A stretch of 52,458 bases of DNA from Lachnospiraceae bacterium (lineage in GTDB: Bacteria; Bacillota; Clostridia; Lachnospirales; Lachnospiraceae), in NCBI GenBank assembly GCA_014804655.1, contig JAAUZK010000016.1, forward strand, positions 1-52,458. Direction: 5' to 3'. Positions 25,596-35,238 of the stretch are shown one piece after another (position 1 is the first letter of the stretch; each line of letters begins with the position of its first letter). Position numbers and translations under genes: made by a program. The notes beneath the pieces are model-generated. The model did not search any database and was not told the DNA's origin. It saw only the letters and a list, made by a program, of their open reading frames with translations.

Positions 25596-26155
25596 TGAAA
25601 AAATACATTTTGATTGCCGGAGTTAATGGGGCAGGGAAGTCAACTTTATATCAGGCTTTACAAAACCTTCAAAGCATGCCGAGAATAAATTCAGATGAGA
25701 TAGTCAGACAACTTGGGGATTGGAGAAATCCCGCCGATGTTATGGCGGCGGGGAAAATTTCTGTAGAGCGAATATTTCGTTACTTTAATGAAGATATAAG
25801 CTTTAATCAGGAAACTACATTGTGTGGTAGGTCCATTATCAAGAATATAAAGAAAGCAAAAAAGCAGGGATATTTTATAGAATTGCATTATGTAGGGCTT
25901 GAAAATGTAGGATTAGCCAAGGCGCGAGTATCAGATCGTGTAAAACGTGGTGGGCATGGAATTCCAGAAGAAGATATTGAGAAAAGATACATTGAGACTT
26001 TTTCCAATTTGAAAGCTGTTTTACCTATCTGTGATTTGACGGCATTTTATGATAACACTGTTGAATTTCGTAGATTTGCAATTTATCAGAACGGTCATCC
26101 GGTGAGGGTTTCTCAAAATATTCCACAATGGTATGAAACTTATGTTGAAACATAG
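25595..26155 (+). CDS. Zeta-toxin-like P-loop kinase
   Basis: A 186-residue protein with P-loop GVNGAGKST (9-17), INSDEI near 36, NQETTLCG near 76 and the RVKRGGHGIPEEDIEKRY motif typical of zeta-toxin-like kinases. Zeta toxins phosphorylate UDP-N-acetylglucosamine precursors of the cell wall; shorter chromosomal relatives like this one have few characterised examples. It starts with GTG, one base into the stop of the small upstream gene. The pair is AT-richer than its neighbours and splits the glucan-use block, which suggests acquisition. Confidence 0.8.
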   Translation: MKKYILIAGVNGAGKSTLYQALQNLQSMPRINSDEIVRQLGDWRNPADVMAAGKISVERIFRYFNEDISFNQETTLCGRSIIKNIKKAKKQGYFIELHYVGLENVGLAKARVSDRVKRGGHGIPEEDIEKRYIETFSNLKAVLPICDLTAFYDNTVEFRRFAIYQNGHPVRVSQNIPQWYETYVET

Positions 26156-26300
26156 CTGTCATAATTAAGACATTAGTGGGATGAGCCTGAAATGAAACCA
26201 TGCAAAAAATGTATAATTTAACATTCAACTTGACGAATATATTGTGAGTTGCCATGACAACTAAGAGTATGCAAAATAATATTGAATTTTAGCTGAAATT

Positions 26301-26334
26301 CAAATCCCCGCCGCTTAACCGCGACGGGGATTTG
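26301..26334 (-). terminator. Hairpin at the end of the GH13 operon
   Basis: CAAATCCCCG pairs with CGGGGATTTG around a CCGCTTAACCGCGA middle. It lies just past the GH13 stop on the minus strand. The following T-content is modest, so termination strength is uncertain. Confidence 0.6.
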
Positions 26335-26341
26335 ACTATGG

Positions 26342-28006
26342 CTATTTCTTTAGCACAAAAGCCTCATAAGGCTTCAGTGTTATTTCAGCGCTGTCATACC
26401 TATCCTCCATATTGGAGATCAGGCATGGCATTCCCACAAACTCATCGGGGATGGTAAAAGCTGCCTCGTGGTCGCAGAAGCTGCATACCACAAGAAGTTT
26501 CTCCTGCTCCAACGTTCTTGTGTATACGAATAGTTCTTCGCTGTCCGGCAGAAGCAGCTCGTATCTGCCGTATACTATGACGGGATTTTCTTTTCGCAGT
26601 GCGATCAGCTTCTTATAATAGTGGAATACGGAATCGGGATCTGCCGTCTGTGCCTTAGCGTTGATCTCTTTATAATTGGGATTGACGGCAATCCATGGGG
26701 TTCCCGTAGTGAATCCGGCTTGATCGGAGTCATCCCACTGCACCGGCGTTCTGGCGTTGTCCCGGCTCTTAAAGGTAATGCAGGGCCAGAAGACTTCATG
26801 GGACAGTGAGCCGTCCGCGCACCATTCTTTGTACGCATTGATACTCTCGATATCACGGAAATCATCAGGGCTTTGAAAAGGATAATTGGTCATACCCAGC
26901 TCTTCGCCTTGATAGATATAGGGAGTGCCCTGCAGCATATGCAGACATGTGGCCAGCATTTTCGCGGAAACTTCGCGATATTGCGGACGGTCATCGCCGA
27001 AGCGTGATACTGCGCGGGGCTGGTCGTGATTGTCCCAGAATAAGCTGTTCCACGCTTGACCATACAAGTCAATTTGCCATCGGGACAACGTTTTCTTCAA
27101 TGTGGTAAGCGGAAGTTTTTCGTCTGTCCACTTTCCGTATTTACCGTCACCTTCCACATGCTCGAACTGGAACACCATATCAAGCTCATGGGTGTTCTCC
27201 CCGGCGTATTGCTTCGCCAGTTCCGTGGTCACGCCGGCTGTCTCGCCTACGGTCATAATATCGTATTTGGACAGTACTTTCTCATTCATTTCCTGAAGAT
27301 ATTTGTGCACTTTGGGGCCGTGAACACAATAGGGACTGAAATCTCCATATAAGCCGCCGCCTTCGCCGTCCGGCATTTCCTTTGTCTTGGAGATCATACT
27401 GATCACGTCCATACGGAACCCGTCGATACCCTTATCACACCACCATGTCATCATGTCAAACACTTCCTGCCGTACCTTTGGATTATCCCAGTTTAAGTCA
27501 GGCTGCTTCTTGGAAAAAAGGTGCAGATAATACATATCAGTCGCCTCGTCATACTGCCATGCCGGTCCGCCGAAACAGGAACCCCAGTTGTTGGGCGGGG
27601 TCTGCGCATTCTTACCCTCGCGCCAGATATAGTAGTCGCGGTATTCATTGTCCTTAGACTTCCGGCTCTCCATAAACCATTTGTGCTCATCGGAAGTATG
27701 ATTCACCACCAGATCCATAACGATCCTGATTCCCCGCTCATGAGCCTTAGCCAATAATTCATCGAAGTCCTCCATTGTGCCAAATTCATCCATGATCGCC
27801 CGATAATCACTGATATCGTAACCATTGTCATCGTTGGGCGACTTGTACACCGGCGACATCCAGATCACGTCGATCCCCAGATACTTCAAATAATCCAACC
27901 TGCTGATGATCCCCTGCAGATCCCCGATCCCATCCCCGTTACTGTCCATAAAACTACGCGGATAAATCTGATAAACAACCGCTTCCTTCCACCAAGTCCT
28001 GCTCAT
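26342..28006 (-). CDS. GH13 alpha-glucosidase (oligo-1,6-glucosidase type) 1
   Basis: A 554-residue GH13 enzyme starting MSRTWWKEAVVYQIYPRSF with SNGDGIGDL in the calcium-type loop. The catalytic nucleophile Asp is in GFRMDVISM, the acid/base Glu in VGETAGV, and the third Asp in FWDNHDQPR. It hydrolyses alpha-glucosidic bonds in isomalto- or malto-oligosaccharides in the cytoplasm (no signal peptide). An in-frame start at 28087 is less likely than 28006, which has the family N-terminus. It lies 77 bp downstream of the second GH13 gene, in an operon with it. Confidence 0.93.
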   Translation of the reverse strand: MSRTWWKEAVVYQIYPRSFMDSNGDGIGDLQGIISRLDYLKYLGIDVIWMSPVYKSPNDDNGYDISDYRAIMDEFGTMEDFDELLAKAHERGIRIVMDLVVNHTSDEHKWFMESRKSKDNEYRDYYIWREGKNAQTPPNNWGSCFGGPAWQYDEATDMYYLHLFSKKQPDLNWDNPKVRQEVFDMMTWWCDKGIDGFRMDVISMISKTKEMPDGEGGGLYGDFSPYCVHGPKVHKYLQEMNEKVLSKYDIMTVGETAGVTTELAKQYAGENTHELDMVFQFEHVEGDGKYGKWTDEKLPLTTLKKTLSRWQIDLYGQAWNSLFWDNHDQPRAVSRFGDDRPQYREVSAKMLATCLHMLQGTPYIYQGEELGMTNYPFQSPDDFRDIESINAYKEWCADGSLSHEVFWPCITFKSRDNARTPVQWDDSDQAGFTTGTPWIAVNPNYKEINAKAQTADPDSVFHYYKKLIALRKENPVIVYGRYELLLPDSEELFVYTRTLEQEKLLVVCSFCDHEAAFTIPDEFVGMPCLISNMEDRYDSAEITLKPYEAFVLKK

Positions 28007-28083
28007 AATTTCACCGTTCCTTTCTATAAAATAATGTGCCTGCAATCTGCCATCCGTACTCGATACATCTTGGATACATCTTA

Positions 28084-29748
28084 TCACATTTCCAATACCA
28101 GTACCTGATACCCATACAACCGAATCCTCCCGTTATCTTCCGCAACATTCCCATAATTATTCAACAACATCTTCTGATATCCGCTCGGCAACACAATCTC
28201 TTGCGCCTCCCGCTGGTAATTCCCGACCACCAACAGTGTCCTATCCCCTTTCCGGTAATACGCCATCAGATTATGCCGCTCTTCCCACACCGGCTCCAAA
28301 GCGCCGTACACGACCGTCTCTTTGTAGACAGAATCTTTACGCAGCGAAATCAGCTTTTTATAAAAGTTCCACACGGACTCCGGGTTCTTCATCTGCTCTG
28401 CAACATTAATAGAGGTATAATTCGGATTCACTTTCAGCCACGGCGTACCCGTAGTAAATCCCGCATTGGCCTCATCAGACCACTGCATAGGGGTACGGGC
28501 ATTGTCTCTGCTGAACTTCGACACTGCTTTTAACGCCTCTTCCGATGACAGTCCCGCGTCCAGTGCAACCCTGTACTCATCATGGCTGGAGATATCGTCT
28601 ACTTCCTCAATGGACGTAAAAGGTACATTTTCCATGCCGAGTTCCTGTCCCTGATAAATAAAAGGCAGACCTCGCAGCATAAAATTTAACGCCGCCAGCA
28701 TTTTCTTGCTTTCCTCACAGCAATCACCTTCAGGAATATAATGGCTGACACCGCGCGGCTCATCATGGTTTTCTATGATATTGGACAGAAATCCGATATC
28801 CCCCACTTTGGCTTGTGATTTAAAACAGCATTTTTTATAATCATCCGGTGTGACCGGTCGTGCGTCATACCAGCCTTTTTCACTCTTGCCGAAAATAGTC
28901 TCATTGAAGTCGAACATACTGGAGAAATAGCCGTTCTCTCCGATGAAATCAGGTATTTCTTCAGGCTTTTCATTGAATACCTCGCCCACGGCGAAAGCAT
29001 CGTATTTCTTGAAGGTACGGTCACGCATTTCGCCCAGGAATTCCCCGATGCCTTTGGCTTCTTGTAACATGGCGTGAATGCTGCAAAGACCATCTTCTCT
29101 GTCCGGAGCATAATTCCGAAAGGGCAGTGCTTTCTTAATATTAATGATGGCGTCGATGCGGAAACCGCCCAGACCTTTATCCAGCCACCAGTTGATGTTC
29201 TTGTAGACTTCTTCCCGAAGTTCGGGATTTTCCCAGTTTAAGTCCGGCTGCTTCTTGTGAAATACATGCAGATACTGCTTGTCGGTGCCGGGCAGGTCTT
29301 CCCACACCGGACCGCCGAAGTAGGAACGCCAGTTGGTGGGCAGTTCCCCGTTCTTCTTGTCTCGAAGATAAAAGAAATTGCCGTATTTTCCGTCGGGATC
29401 CTCGCAGGCCTTCCGGAACCATTCGTGTTCATCGGAACAATGGTTTACCACCAAGTCCATAAGAATGTACATGTTGCGTCTTTTCGCCTCGGCGATCAAC
29501 TGTTCCATATCCGCCATAGTTCCGAAGCGTGGATCAATGTTGTAGTAATCCGAGATGTCATAGCCCTGATCGGCCAGCGGAGACTGATAGCAGGGAGACA
29601 GCCAGATAATATCTACGCCCAGATCTTTCAGATAATCCAGTTTGCTGATAATGCCCGGAATGTCGCCGATCCCGTCACCGTTGGAATCGTAGAAGCTCTT
29701 GGGATATATTTGATATGCTACCTTGTCATGCCACCATTTTTTCATCAT
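28084..29748 (-). CDS. GH13 alpha-glucosidase (oligo-1,6-glucosidase type) 2
   Basis: A 554-residue GH13 enzyme, homologous to the neighbour and of equal length. Start MMKKWWHDKVAYQIYPKSF follows GGGAGG, which decides against the start at 29805. Catalytic sites: Asp in GFRIDAIIN, Glu in VGEVFNE, Asp in IENHDEPRG. It is cytoplasmic and likely acts with the partner enzyme on different linkages or lengths of alpha-gluco-oligosaccharides. The AraC gene upstream on the same strand probably controls the pair. Confidence 0.93.
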   Translation of the reverse strand: MMKKWWHDKVAYQIYPKSFYDSNGDGIGDIPGIISKLDYLKDLGVDIIWLSPCYQSPLADQGYDISDYYNIDPRFGTMADMEQLIAEAKRRNMYILMDLVVNHCSDEHEWFRKACEDPDGKYGNFFYLRDKKNGELPTNWRSYFGGPVWEDLPGTDKQYLHVFHKKQPDLNWENPELREEVYKNINWWLDKGLGGFRIDAIINIKKALPFRNYAPDREDGLCSIHAMLQEAKGIGEFLGEMRDRTFKKYDAFAVGEVFNEKPEEIPDFIGENGYFSSMFDFNETIFGKSEKGWYDARPVTPDDYKKCCFKSQAKVGDIGFLSNIIENHDEPRGVSHYIPEGDCCEESKKMLAALNFMLRGLPFIYQGQELGMENVPFTSIEEVDDISSHDEYRVALDAGLSSEEALKAVSKFSRDNARTPMQWSDEANAGFTTGTPWLKVNPNYTSINVAEQMKNPESVWNFYKKLISLRKDSVYKETVVYGALEPVWEERHNLMAYYRKGDRTLLVVGNYQREAQEIVLPSGYQKMLLNNYGNVAEDNGRIRLYGYQVLVLEM

Positions 29749-29859
29749 AATGCTGCCTCCCGTTGTATTTCCTGAGTGGAAAAATTTGTGTTGTCTTAAA
29801 TACATTTTAGTGACATGTACGGGAGATGTCTTGCAATTATTTGATTAAAAACTACGAAA

Positions 29860-30801
29860 TTATGACTTTTCGGCATGAGTCTTCCGATACTGCGCAGGGG
29901 TGGTTCCTGTATATTTGCGAAATTCCCGCAGGAAATTTCCGAGGTTATTATAGCCGCACTCCAGACAGATTTCCGTGACGGAAAGATCGCTCTCTTCCAG
30001 AAGCCGTCTGGTCTGCATAATGCGGTACTCATTGATATATTCCATGGGAGAGCGGCCGATGGCCTTTTTGAAAAGACGGCAGAAATATTGTTCGTTCAGA
30101 TTTACCTGTTTTGCCAGATCGGCAATGTATATTTTGTACTGATAGTTGTCCTTAATATAGGTAAGGACCGTTTTGACACTTTCGATACGTTTGTCCAGAT
30201 TTTTCTCCGTGGGCGTAAAGAGCCTGTGATCGGAGAGGGTGGCAAGGATATAGAGCAGGGAAGATTTAATATATAATTGACTGGTTAAGTCATCTGTAAC
30301 CAGACTGCTGTCCGCTAGGGAAGCTTCCATGAGAGAATCATCTGCGGCGCTTTGTTCGAAAGAGTGCATGATCTGCATGAAGGCATTCCGGATCGGGACA
30401 AAAGCGGGATGTTCGGGCATAATACACCGCGGAAAAAGCAGCCGGCCACTCCGGATGGGCTTGATCAGGTGAATCTGTGCCTCATCATAGGAATCAAAGC
30501 TCAGGATGCCGGGAGCAAAGACCACGGCATCTTCCCAATGGTGGTCGGAGGATTCCGTGATGATACTGTGCAGTTCGCCGGGATTGATAAAGTAGAGGCA
30601 CTCGGAACAAGCCGGAAAGGATTCCATATTGATTTCCAGCCGGAATTTCCCGCCGGAAAAGTACAGGATCTCCGCTTCATCATGCCAGTGGTGCTTCACG
30701 AGCATTCCTTTTCCCACGGAATGGGTGCGATAGATCGCACAGGGAAAGGATTTCGTGCCATGCGGGCGGACTTCTTTTAGGATGGAAGGCTGCTGGTCCA
30801 T
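29860..30801 (-). CDS. AraC-family regulator with cupin sensor domain
   Basis: A 313-residue regulator with an N-terminal cupin-like sugar-sensing domain (HHWHDEAEILYFSGG) and a C-terminal double helix-turn-helix (IYIADLAKQVNLNEQYFCRLF and YNNLGNFLREFRKYTGTTPAQYR). It sits about 110 bp upstream of, and in line with, the two GH13 genes, and likely activates them in response to an oligosaccharide. It may be cotranscribed with them. Confidence 0.92.
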   Translation of the reverse strand: MDQQPSILKEVRPHGTKSFPCAIYRTHSVGKGMLVKHHWHDEAEILYFSGGKFRLEINMESFPACSECLYFINPGELHSIITESSDHHWEDAVVFAPGILSFDSYDEAQIHLIKPIRSGRLLFPRCIMPEHPAFVPIRNAFMQIMHSFEQSAADDSLMEASLADSSLVTDDLTSQLYIKSSLLYILATLSDHRLFTPTEKNLDKRIESVKTVLTYIKDNYQYKIYIADLAKQVNLNEQYFCRLFKKAIGRSPMEYINEYRIMQTRRLLEESDLSVTEICLECGYNNLGNFLREFRKYTGTTPAQYRKTHAEKS

Positions 30802-31117
30802 ATTGGGATTCCTTTCATGAGGTAAAATGATCGTAATGTTTTTATCTTTATTATAGTAGATATGTCAGAAATGTACAGAGTGATTCTGGAGAGTTTCATG
30901 CGCATAGGAGGCTGTCATACGGGGAATGATAGGGCTTAAAGTATCTCGTTATCCGGTGCAAGGGAAGAATTCTCATACTGATCGGACAGAACGTAGTCGA
31001 TGGAAATATTGAGGGCATTTGCGATCGCCAGCAGTACATTGAGGGAAAACAGGAGGAAAAGACGATACACAGCGGCAGGAGAACAAGGATTACGCACAAA
31101 TATCGTACAGACGGAAG
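30802..31117. other. Gap between AraC and the membrane-protein gene
   Basis: Contains the AraC upstream region (the minus-strand ribosome site AAAGGAAT lies near 30810) and the XRE remnant described separately. Nothing else recognisable. Confidence 0.4.
30936..31046 (-). pseudogene. C-terminal remnant of an XRE-family HTH regulator
   Basis: The minus-strand frame ends SLNVLLAIANALNISIDYVL and then a short tail and stop. This is the last helices of a Cro/C1-type HTH domain (compare the usual SLxxLxxIAxALxVSxDxLL). The DNA-recognition part is missing upstream, where the sequence runs into the start of the gene at 31118. A decayed regulator. Confidence 0.6.
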
Positions 31118-32569
31118 ATGCAAGGTGACAGAGGCGGACATAAGAAAACAGAATCATGGGAGTATGCGATATTGTGTGGCTGCATCGGTTTCTATCTGTT
31201 ATTTCCGTTGACGGACGGGCCGGTGTGGTGTGTGGACTCCGGTGGTTATGTCTCCATGCATATCACGAGAGAGCCGCTCTACCCGTCATTTTTGGCGCTG
31301 TGCAGGGTGATTGCAAAAGTGCTGCGGACGGATGCACTGTTGATCGCGGTCATATTCCAAAGCCTGCTGGCAGGGTTTGTTACCTGGATTGCCGGGTATG
31401 TGGTCCGGAGCGTGAAGCGGGGAAGCCGGATTTTACAGCTTATGACCGTCTTTTTCCAGTTTGCGGTAACATTTCTGTGCCGGTTTGCGGCGAACAGGGG
31501 ATCTGCCTATACGGACAGTATACTGACGGAAGGTCTGGGAATGCCGCTGTTTGTGCTTTTTATTATCTGTCTGTTTCTCTATATTCGGACAGGGCAAAGC
31601 AGATATCTGTACCTGACGCTTGGTTTTTCTTTTCTGCTGATCAGTCTGCGCAAACAGATGATGATCACGCTGCTTGTCATGGGGATTGTTTTTGCGTGGT
31701 ATATGCTGGTTCGGGAAAAGAGTGTGCGACGTTTCCTGTGCCTGGCTGTAATGATAGTAGGGGTATTTCTGGCGGGAAAGCTGTTTGACCGGACTTATCA
31801 GTATGCCGTCAGGGGTGTGTGGATGGAACACAGCGGCAATTCCATGGGACTTCTGTGTACGCTGCTGTACTCATCCGATGTAGAGGAAGACCAAGCCCTG
31901 TTCGAGGATGAGACTGTGAAGGAGTTGTATTCGGAGATTATGAGTCGGGCGGACGAACAGCAGCTGTTATATGATTATGCAGAACCGGGATGGCTGTCTG
32001 TGTCCTCTCATTATGCGGACAGTTATGATGCGATCGGATACGGCATTATTAATCCGGTAGTGGAAGGATACCTGTCGGAGCATTACCGTTGTTCCGAGCC
32101 GGAGATGGCGATGAAATATGATGAGATCTGCGGAGAAATGAGCCGTACGCTTATGAGGCAGAGCACTATGCCGATGCTGCAGGTGTATATCTATAATATG
32201 TTTAAAGGTTTGGTGAATTCTATTGCGCAGGCGAACCGGCTGCTCAGCATGTATGCGGTAGCAGCGTATCTTGCAGCGGTCGCGGCGGCGGTGTATCTGA
32301 TCAGGAAGAAGAAAGAGCTGGAGCGGCGGATCGAGGCAAATGCGCAGACGGAGGCGGCTCAAAGGGATCGGGAGTTGATCGGACAGATTGACTGCAGTTT
32401 GTGTTTTATGTTTATTGTGGTAATCGGTATTATAGTCAATGCTCTGGTGGTTGGACTGGTGATATTTGCACAGCCCCGGTATATGATATACGGGATGGGG
32501 TTGTTCTATACGGTGGGGAGTATGATGGGGTATGATATTATTGCATGTCGGAAGGAATTGAGGAGCTGA
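31118..32569 (+). CDS. Polytopic membrane protein, possible GT-C glycosyltransferase
   Basis: A 483-residue protein with roughly ten hydrophobic segments. The first extracellular loop reads VDSGGYVSMHITREPLYPSF, similar in arrangement to the acidic-residue loop and R-x-P-x-YP motif in GT-C-type glycosyltransferases that use polyprenyl-phosphate sugars. A long loop at about 230-350 is followed by more membrane segments. It ends in a charged tail. The ribosome site is weak and the start uncertain. Assignment to GT-C is a suggestion from motif layout only. Confidence 0.5.
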   Translation: MQGDRGGHKKTESWEYAILCGCIGFYLLFPLTDGPVWCVDSGGYVSMHITREPLYPSFLALCRVIAKVLRTDALLIAVIFQSLLAGFVTWIAGYVVRSVKRGSRILQLMTVFFQFAVTFLCRFAANRGSAYTDSILTEGLGMPLFVLFIICLFLYIRTGQSRYLYLTLGFSFLLISLRKQMMITLLVMGIVFAWYMLVREKSVRRFLCLAVMIVGVFLAGKLFDRTYQYAVRGVWMEHSGNSMGLLCTLLYSSDVEEDQALFEDETVKELYSEIMSRADEQQLLYDYAEPGWLSVSSHYADSYDAIGYGIINPVVEGYLSEHYRCSEPEMAMKYDEICGEMSRTLMRQSTMPMLQVYIYNMFKGLVNSIAQANRLLSMYAVAAYLAAVAAAVYLIRKKKELERRIEANAQTEAAQRDRELIGQIDCSLCFMFIVVIGIIVNALVVGLVIFAQPRYMIYGMGLFYTVGSMMGYDIIACRKELRS

Positions 32570-32624
32570 GAGGGCAGGAGCAAGCCGGAGATACTTGATT
32601 GTATGTCCGGTTTTATATTATAAA

Positions 32625-32743
32625 AAATGACTATATACAGTGCTCGGCCAGTCCATTTTATGGGACATGACATTTGAAACTATCGGCATCCCATGGCCTG
32701 GGCTCCTTATAAAACTGTGGCTAAGTGTCGTATATAGTCATTT
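32625..32743 (+). mobile_element. MITE-like element A (short form)
   Basis: A 119-bp element with perfect 14-bp terminal inverted repeats, AAATGACTATATAC at 32625-32638 and its complement at 32730-32743. Left and right portions match element B (35239-35482) nearly base for base, including CCATTTTATGGGACATGACA and CTCCTTATAAAACTGTGGCT. The middle about 125 bp of B is absent. It lies directly after the stop of lipoprotein 3 and in the same orientation as B. Confidence 0.75.
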
Positions 32744-32757
32744 AAACAAAATTAATC

Positions 32758-35112
32758 CTATTCCGCAATATAAATGGAAACTTTCTTCTCAATCTCACTT
32801 ACTGCATCATCCAGACTGATGCTCCCCTGTATATAATCAGTACCGGCGCCATACACAGCCTCCTCCAGCACAACATCTTCTATATAAGGCGTATCTGCCG
32901 TTTCTATACAATGCCGCAATTCGTCAATCTGCTGCTCATCCGGGCAGTAAATATACCAGCCCCCATAAACGCCGTCAATGTATGTCGCGACACGCGCATA
33001 GATTCCATCCGGACCTATCCGATCCTCATCAATAATAAAACCCTCTTCAAATGCCGCTTTATTTACTGCAAATCCGTTAAACAGATTCAACTGGGTTTCT
33101 TTGCCAAAACAGGATTTTACAAAGTTCTCCGCTCCTTCGATATCGTTCGACGCCGCACTTATTCCGATTAATGTTTCCGCACAAAATACATGACTGCTTT
33201 GTCCATTCATAAGAGTCCAGTCACTATTCTCAAAATTTTCCATTTTTTTCGCAGAAAGCATATAGGCATACGAATCATAGTTCTGCATCGTCTCGCATAG
33301 CAGTTTCATTTTTTCCAAAACATAGTCAAACGCACCCGCCATCCATGGTTCACTAAAGCTTTCCCTGTCCTCATCTTTTTGCTCCGGAAGCCCATCCATC
33401 TGGGCATCATAAATCCTTTTTGTCTGTTTTAAAAATTCCGTAATTGCTTCCTTATCCATTTCCCCATTTTCTGTTATCCATGCCGGAGCTGAGGTCATGG
33501 AAAAGAGACGTATAACGGCTTTCTCCGTGGAAAGATGTAACAAATCGGCTTCTGGATAATCCTCTCGCATGGCTTCTATCGTTTCGGCAATGCTTTCCAA
33601 ATCCTCCATTCGGGATATATATTTTTCTTCTCCCATCAAAATAGGAATCTTTATTTCAAGGGGCATTGCATAAACTTTGTCTCCCGTTTTCATGGTATCA
33701 ACAATATTGCTAAACAATTCTTCTTCGCCATTTAGACTGTCCAGAACCGGACTCAAATCATGAAGCAAGCCTTTTTCCATATAGGAATCAAGCGGCATAT
33801 CATCCAAAATCAACACATCAGGACCTTCCCCTGCCATAATCCTGGTATTCAGATTTTTCAGGGCATCTTCCCTTGTAACAGAGCTGCCTTCCTCCATCCC
33901 AACCTCGTATTCCACAAATGTCTCCGGATTGGCTGTCTGATACAAAGCAATTGCCTGACGCATGGTATTATTTTCTTCCAGACTGTATACTTTGAGTTTT
34001 TCACTCGGAACAGCCGGAATATCCGGATTATAAACGAAACGCACCAGCCTTCCGCCACTGAATAGAGTCAGAAATTCATTATTTTCCAACATGAGCATCC
34101 CACAGATACCATAGACGGGATTACCAAAGCTGCAGAGATTTCCGTCAATAACCTGTTCTATCGCGCTGCCGCCAATTACATGACGATACAGCCCTTTTTT
34201 CACTGCCAGATATATCACACCTTCTTCTCCCTGAAAAAAGTATCTTTCATAATAGGCATTAGAGTAACTATCCGAAGCCTTATCATTTTCCTTTAAAAAA
34301 TCTTCCAGCACTTCATCCTCTATGTATTCCTTCTTTTCTATATCATAAATAAGAGGCGCTTTGTAATCAAAGCCGTCCATTATCATCAAATTTCTCTGAA
34401 ACGTTATTAAATCCGGTGAGTTATTCGGTATGGTAAGAAACACTTCGCAGCTTCCGTCTTCTTTTACCTCATAAATATAACTGTTTCCTATCACGCTTAC
34501 AAAAACCCTGCCGTCTTCCGCAATTCCAACCTTACCTCTAAATTCTTCGCCTTTTTCCAATGGAATTTCAACCGAAATTTCTGTGCCGTCAGGCCGGATG
34601 ACAAGAAGCGCCTGATTCAGCACATCATTTTCTTCGTCAGTTTCGTCGTCTTCTCCTGCATCCTCTACAGTTGCGCTATTATCATAAACGATGGCAACCG
34701 TATTATCTGCTCCGATTGCTACATCTCCAATATAATTTTGATTTTGGTACATTCTGTAGTACCACTCTCTTGTGTCTTCTGTCCATGTCACCCCGTTATC
34801 CATGGAAACAAGCATCTGACCAAAGGCATCGGCTATAATCATGGTTCCATTCGCTAATTGATACAGCCTCATACTTCCATATCCCCTGACCTGGTCCGAT
34901 AAATCCGTGACCTCTTCCACATAACGTCCCATCGCCGTGCCTTCCGCGGACTGATGCTCCGCGTTTTGATTACCGCCATCGATGTTATCCGAAGCTATTA
35001 CTCCTGCATTTCCGGCAGTATTGCTATTTCCACATCCGCTTATAAAGATCAGCAGCACAATAAATAGCACATGTAATGATAATATTCCTTTTACCTTCCG
35101 TAAATTTTTCAT
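32758..35112 (-). CDS. Lipoprotein 3: beta-propeller plus solute-binding domain
   Basis: A 784-residue third member of the family, equal in length to lipoprotein 1. Lipobox FISGC (Cys27), shared MGRYVEEVTDLSDQ, propeller motif SMDNGVTW and a family-1 solute-binding half (IALYQTANPETFV, RIMAGEGPDVLILDD). It is more distant from the other two than they are from each other, and its codons are visibly AT-richer. The ATG at 35112 is preferred to a TTG at 35133. It carries the same direct-repeat promoter and is bracketed by MITE-like elements A and B. No permease is adjacent. Confidence 0.85.
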   Translation of the reverse strand: MKNLRKVKGILSLHVLFIVLLIFISGCGNSNTAGNAGVIASDNIDGGNQNAEHQSAEGTAMGRYVEEVTDLSDQVRGYGSMRLYQLANGTMIIADAFGQMLVSMDNGVTWTEDTREWYYRMYQNQNYIGDVAIGADNTVAIVYDNSATVEDAGEDDETDEENDVLNQALLVIRPDGTEISVEIPLEKGEEFRGKVGIAEDGRVFVSVIGNSYIYEVKEDGSCEVFLTIPNNSPDLITFQRNLMIMDGFDYKAPLIYDIEKKEYIEDEVLEDFLKENDKASDSYSNAYYERYFFQGEEGVIYLAVKKGLYRHVIGGSAIEQVIDGNLCSFGNPVYGICGMLMLENNEFLTLFSGGRLVRFVYNPDIPAVPSEKLKVYSLEENNTMRQAIALYQTANPETFVEYEVGMEEGSSVTREDALKNLNTRIMAGEGPDVLILDDMPLDSYMEKGLLHDLSPVLDSLNGEEELFSNIVDTMKTGDKVYAMPLEIKIPILMGEEKYISRMEDLESIAETIEAMREDYPEADLLHLSTEKAVIRLFSMTSAPAWITENGEMDKEAITEFLKQTKRIYDAQMDGLPEQKDEDRESFSEPWMAGAFDYVLEKMKLLCETMQNYDSYAYMLSAKKMENFENSDWTLMNGQSSHVFCAETLIGISAASNDIEGAENFVKSCFGKETQLNLFNGFAVNKAAFEEGFIIDEDRIGPDGIYARVATYIDGVYGGWYIYCPDEQQIDELRHCIETADTPYIEDVVLEEAVYGAGTDYIQGSISLDDAVSEIEKKVSIYIAE

Positions 35113-35180
35113 TAATATGTATCCCTCACTCAATTTGTTTCATTTTTTTTTATAATTTGAAAATTAAGTTTAATAATAAC

Positions 35181-35214
35181 AGCATAACAGTCTTTTCTCT
35201 AAATAATCTCTAAA
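35181..35214 (-). promoter_or_regulatory. Direct-repeat activator box and promoter of lipoprotein 3
   Basis: On the minus strand: TTTAGAGA (complement of 35207-35214), second TTTAGAGAA 11 bp on (complement of 35195-35203), 8 bp, then TATGCT (complement of 35181-35186). Spacing and -10 are identical to those of lipoprotein 2, 31 kb away. Confidence 0.75.
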
Positions 35215-35238
35215 AAAGGCTCTAGAAATATTTTTTAC

